Positions 62,940 to 64,000 of a DNA stretch of 64,000 nt are shown in pieces. The translations under genes were made by a program, and so were the position numbers. Position 1 is the stretch's first letter. Every line of letters begins with the position of its first letter. The notes under the pieces are model-generated. The model did no database searches. It saw only the letters and a program-made list of their open reading frames with translations, and had not been told where the DNA came from. The stretch comes from Hymenolepis diminuta (lineage: Eukaryota; Platyhelminthes; Cestoda; Cyclophyllidea; Hymenolepididae): NCBI GenBank assembly GCA_900708905.1, contig CAADRB010000041.1, positions 1,002,209 through 1,066,208 of the forward strand. Reading direction: 5' to 3'.

Positions 62940-63440
62940 TTTATTCTATGTAGCCAGAAAACACGTTCTTTTCCCCAAAAAATTCCCCCAAATATGGCGG
63001 CACAGTACCTATATATTCATTCGCGCCTTTTATTTTGTCCACTTTCGGCCTCCTCGTACACTCGCAACTGAAACTGAGAACACTTGCGTCTAAATTATGA
63101 ATGACAGTATTGCATCTCCTTGGCAGCAATTTTCTTCATCAAAAATTAGGAGTGGGAAGGAGCGTTTTAGAACGGACGTGGAAACACTAATTGAGACACT
63201 GGAAAATACTTCTCATTTCATATGTCCGGTTTTAATAAACGATGACTAAGCGGAGTCCCTGGGGAGAAGGAAGTGGATAACTTTTGACTTTTCGTCTTCG
63301 AAAAGTCAGATATCTGCTGCTGCTTCATTTTTCCTCTTACTCAACCTCCTCTCGACGATTAGGTGAAGCTGTCTGTCTGAAATTATGCACAATAGCACAA
63401 ACGCTAATTAGAGATTAGGGTGGTAGGTAGGTAGGGTGTT
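62940..63440. other. composition island with YY1-like ATGGCGGC
   Basis: ATGGCGGC at 62994-63001 matches the core of the YY1 motif and is also a strong-context ATG opening a 25-codon frame (starting MAAQYLYIHSRLLFCPLSA). A CTGCTGCTGCTTC run and pyrimidine-rich DNA follow at about 63314-63355. TAGGTAGGTAGG lies at 63424-63437. It may be a promoter or 5' exon region near the right edge; no splice pair was confirmed. Confidence 0.3.
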
Positions 63441-64000
63441 TATCCTATATAAATTGTGGACTGAATAGAAAAATCAGTTAAATCTCGTATTAAATATTTA
63501 AATTAGACAGTTATAAGCATAACTATCAAATACTGGATTTAAAAAAAGAGTAGAAGTAATAATACTTGCATATGACATTTTCCTTTTAATAATTATTCTA
63601 CTACTTATGAAGTTGGAATACATCAAACTAGTAATGCAAAACTTAAATCGGAGAAAATGGATGAGAAAGTAGATGATGGAGCATATGATTTCCTAATTTT
63701 CATATCCAATCTGAGATGGCTAAAATTTTAACTCAGCATATCTCATTAAAGAGTGTTCATTCAAAACGTTATTTACATACGTTTGTTTATTTCAAAATTT
63801 AATGGTCCTTCCTCCCAAATAAATTATCATGGATATTTTTATTACAAAGACTGTACTTATCTCCAACATCCAGCATCTTTTTTGATGAGTATTAATCAAT
63901 AATTATGCACTGACTGGGTTCTTTGACAAACACTTTATGTTGTTTGTGAAAGCATATTTTTAGAGAGAGAGAAAGAATACGATTATTTCTTATTTTCGGT
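63441..64000. other. AT-rich stretch ending in a GA repeat
   Basis: No frames of note. A short (GA)n run lies at 63963-63973 close to the window edge. Confidence 0.55.

Noticed and set aside
1..64000. Some sixty open frames of 60-122 codons on both strands as genes
   Set aside because: At about one third GC a stop appears roughly every 14 codons. That predicts dozens of frames over 70 codons and one or two over 110 in six frames of 64 kb. The observed maxima fit, and many of the frames start at non-ATG codons.
1..64000. CRISPR array, bacterial operon, prophage or rRNA/tRNA genes
   Set aside because: No regularly spaced direct repeats, no ribosome binding sites with adjacent long ORFs, and no tRNA or rRNA core sequences were seen beyond the tRNA-derived SINE heads.

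Overview
The window looks like a piece of AT-rich nuclear DNA from a multicellular eukaryote, most likely an invertebrate. The signs are low coding density, mariner transposon debris, tRNA-derived SINE fragments, consensus-like splice sites, TA microsatellites, and no operon structure, Shine-Dalgarno sites or long ORFs. A flatworm or another AT-rich invertebrate would fit, but nothing in the sequence fixes the phylum. No complete, recognisable protein-coding gene was found. At this composition the longest open frames (about 110-122 codons) are what chance predicts, so most ORFs were not annotated and the retained ones carry low confidence.

The best supported features are repeats. (1) A degraded mariner/Tc1-type element at 28482-29698 has both terminal inverted repeats and a frame-broken transposase reading DNARPH...SPDLSPTDF. 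(2) An unnamed interspersed repeat, called R1 here, has four copies in the same orientation near 18.85, 40.45, 52.46 and 60.43 kb. Copies 3 and 4 are alignable for about 420 bp. (3) A tRNA-derived SINE-like family has two minus-strand copies (about 38.0 and 49.0 kb) and one plus-strand copy (about 56.85 kb). (4) There are short TA, GA and GAAT microsatellites.

Possible genic material is fragmentary. At 20.1-20.7 kb, three protein-like plus-strand frames lie in series with stops or frameshifts between them and end in an acidic, helix-rich C-terminus. They look like an unidentified gene remnant or an unusual 3' end, with a polyadenylation signal at 20950. At 49.98-50.19 kb, two small exon-like blocks are bounded by good acceptors and donors. 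Around 3.96-4.63 kb there are a TATA box, a Kozak-type ATG with a nearby splice donor, and a separate minus-strand exon candidate. Similar evidence exists near 12.72 kb and 48.44 kb. At 55.57 kb a 112-codon ORF encodes a possible small signal-peptide plus single-pass membrane protein.

Against the AT-rich background stand about nine islands of more balanced composition (about 1.9-2.3, 3.95-4.5, 12.6-13.3, 16.7-17.0, 26.1-26.5, 35.8-36.1, 45.9-46.5, 48.1-48.6 and 62.9-63.4 kb). Several carry AP-1-like TGASTCA sites, TATA boxes, hairpins or a YY1-like ATGGCGGC. They are the best places to look for unannotated first exons, promoters or enhancers. The rest is AT-rich intergenic or intronic sequence. 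I do not see a convincing novel multi-gene system.
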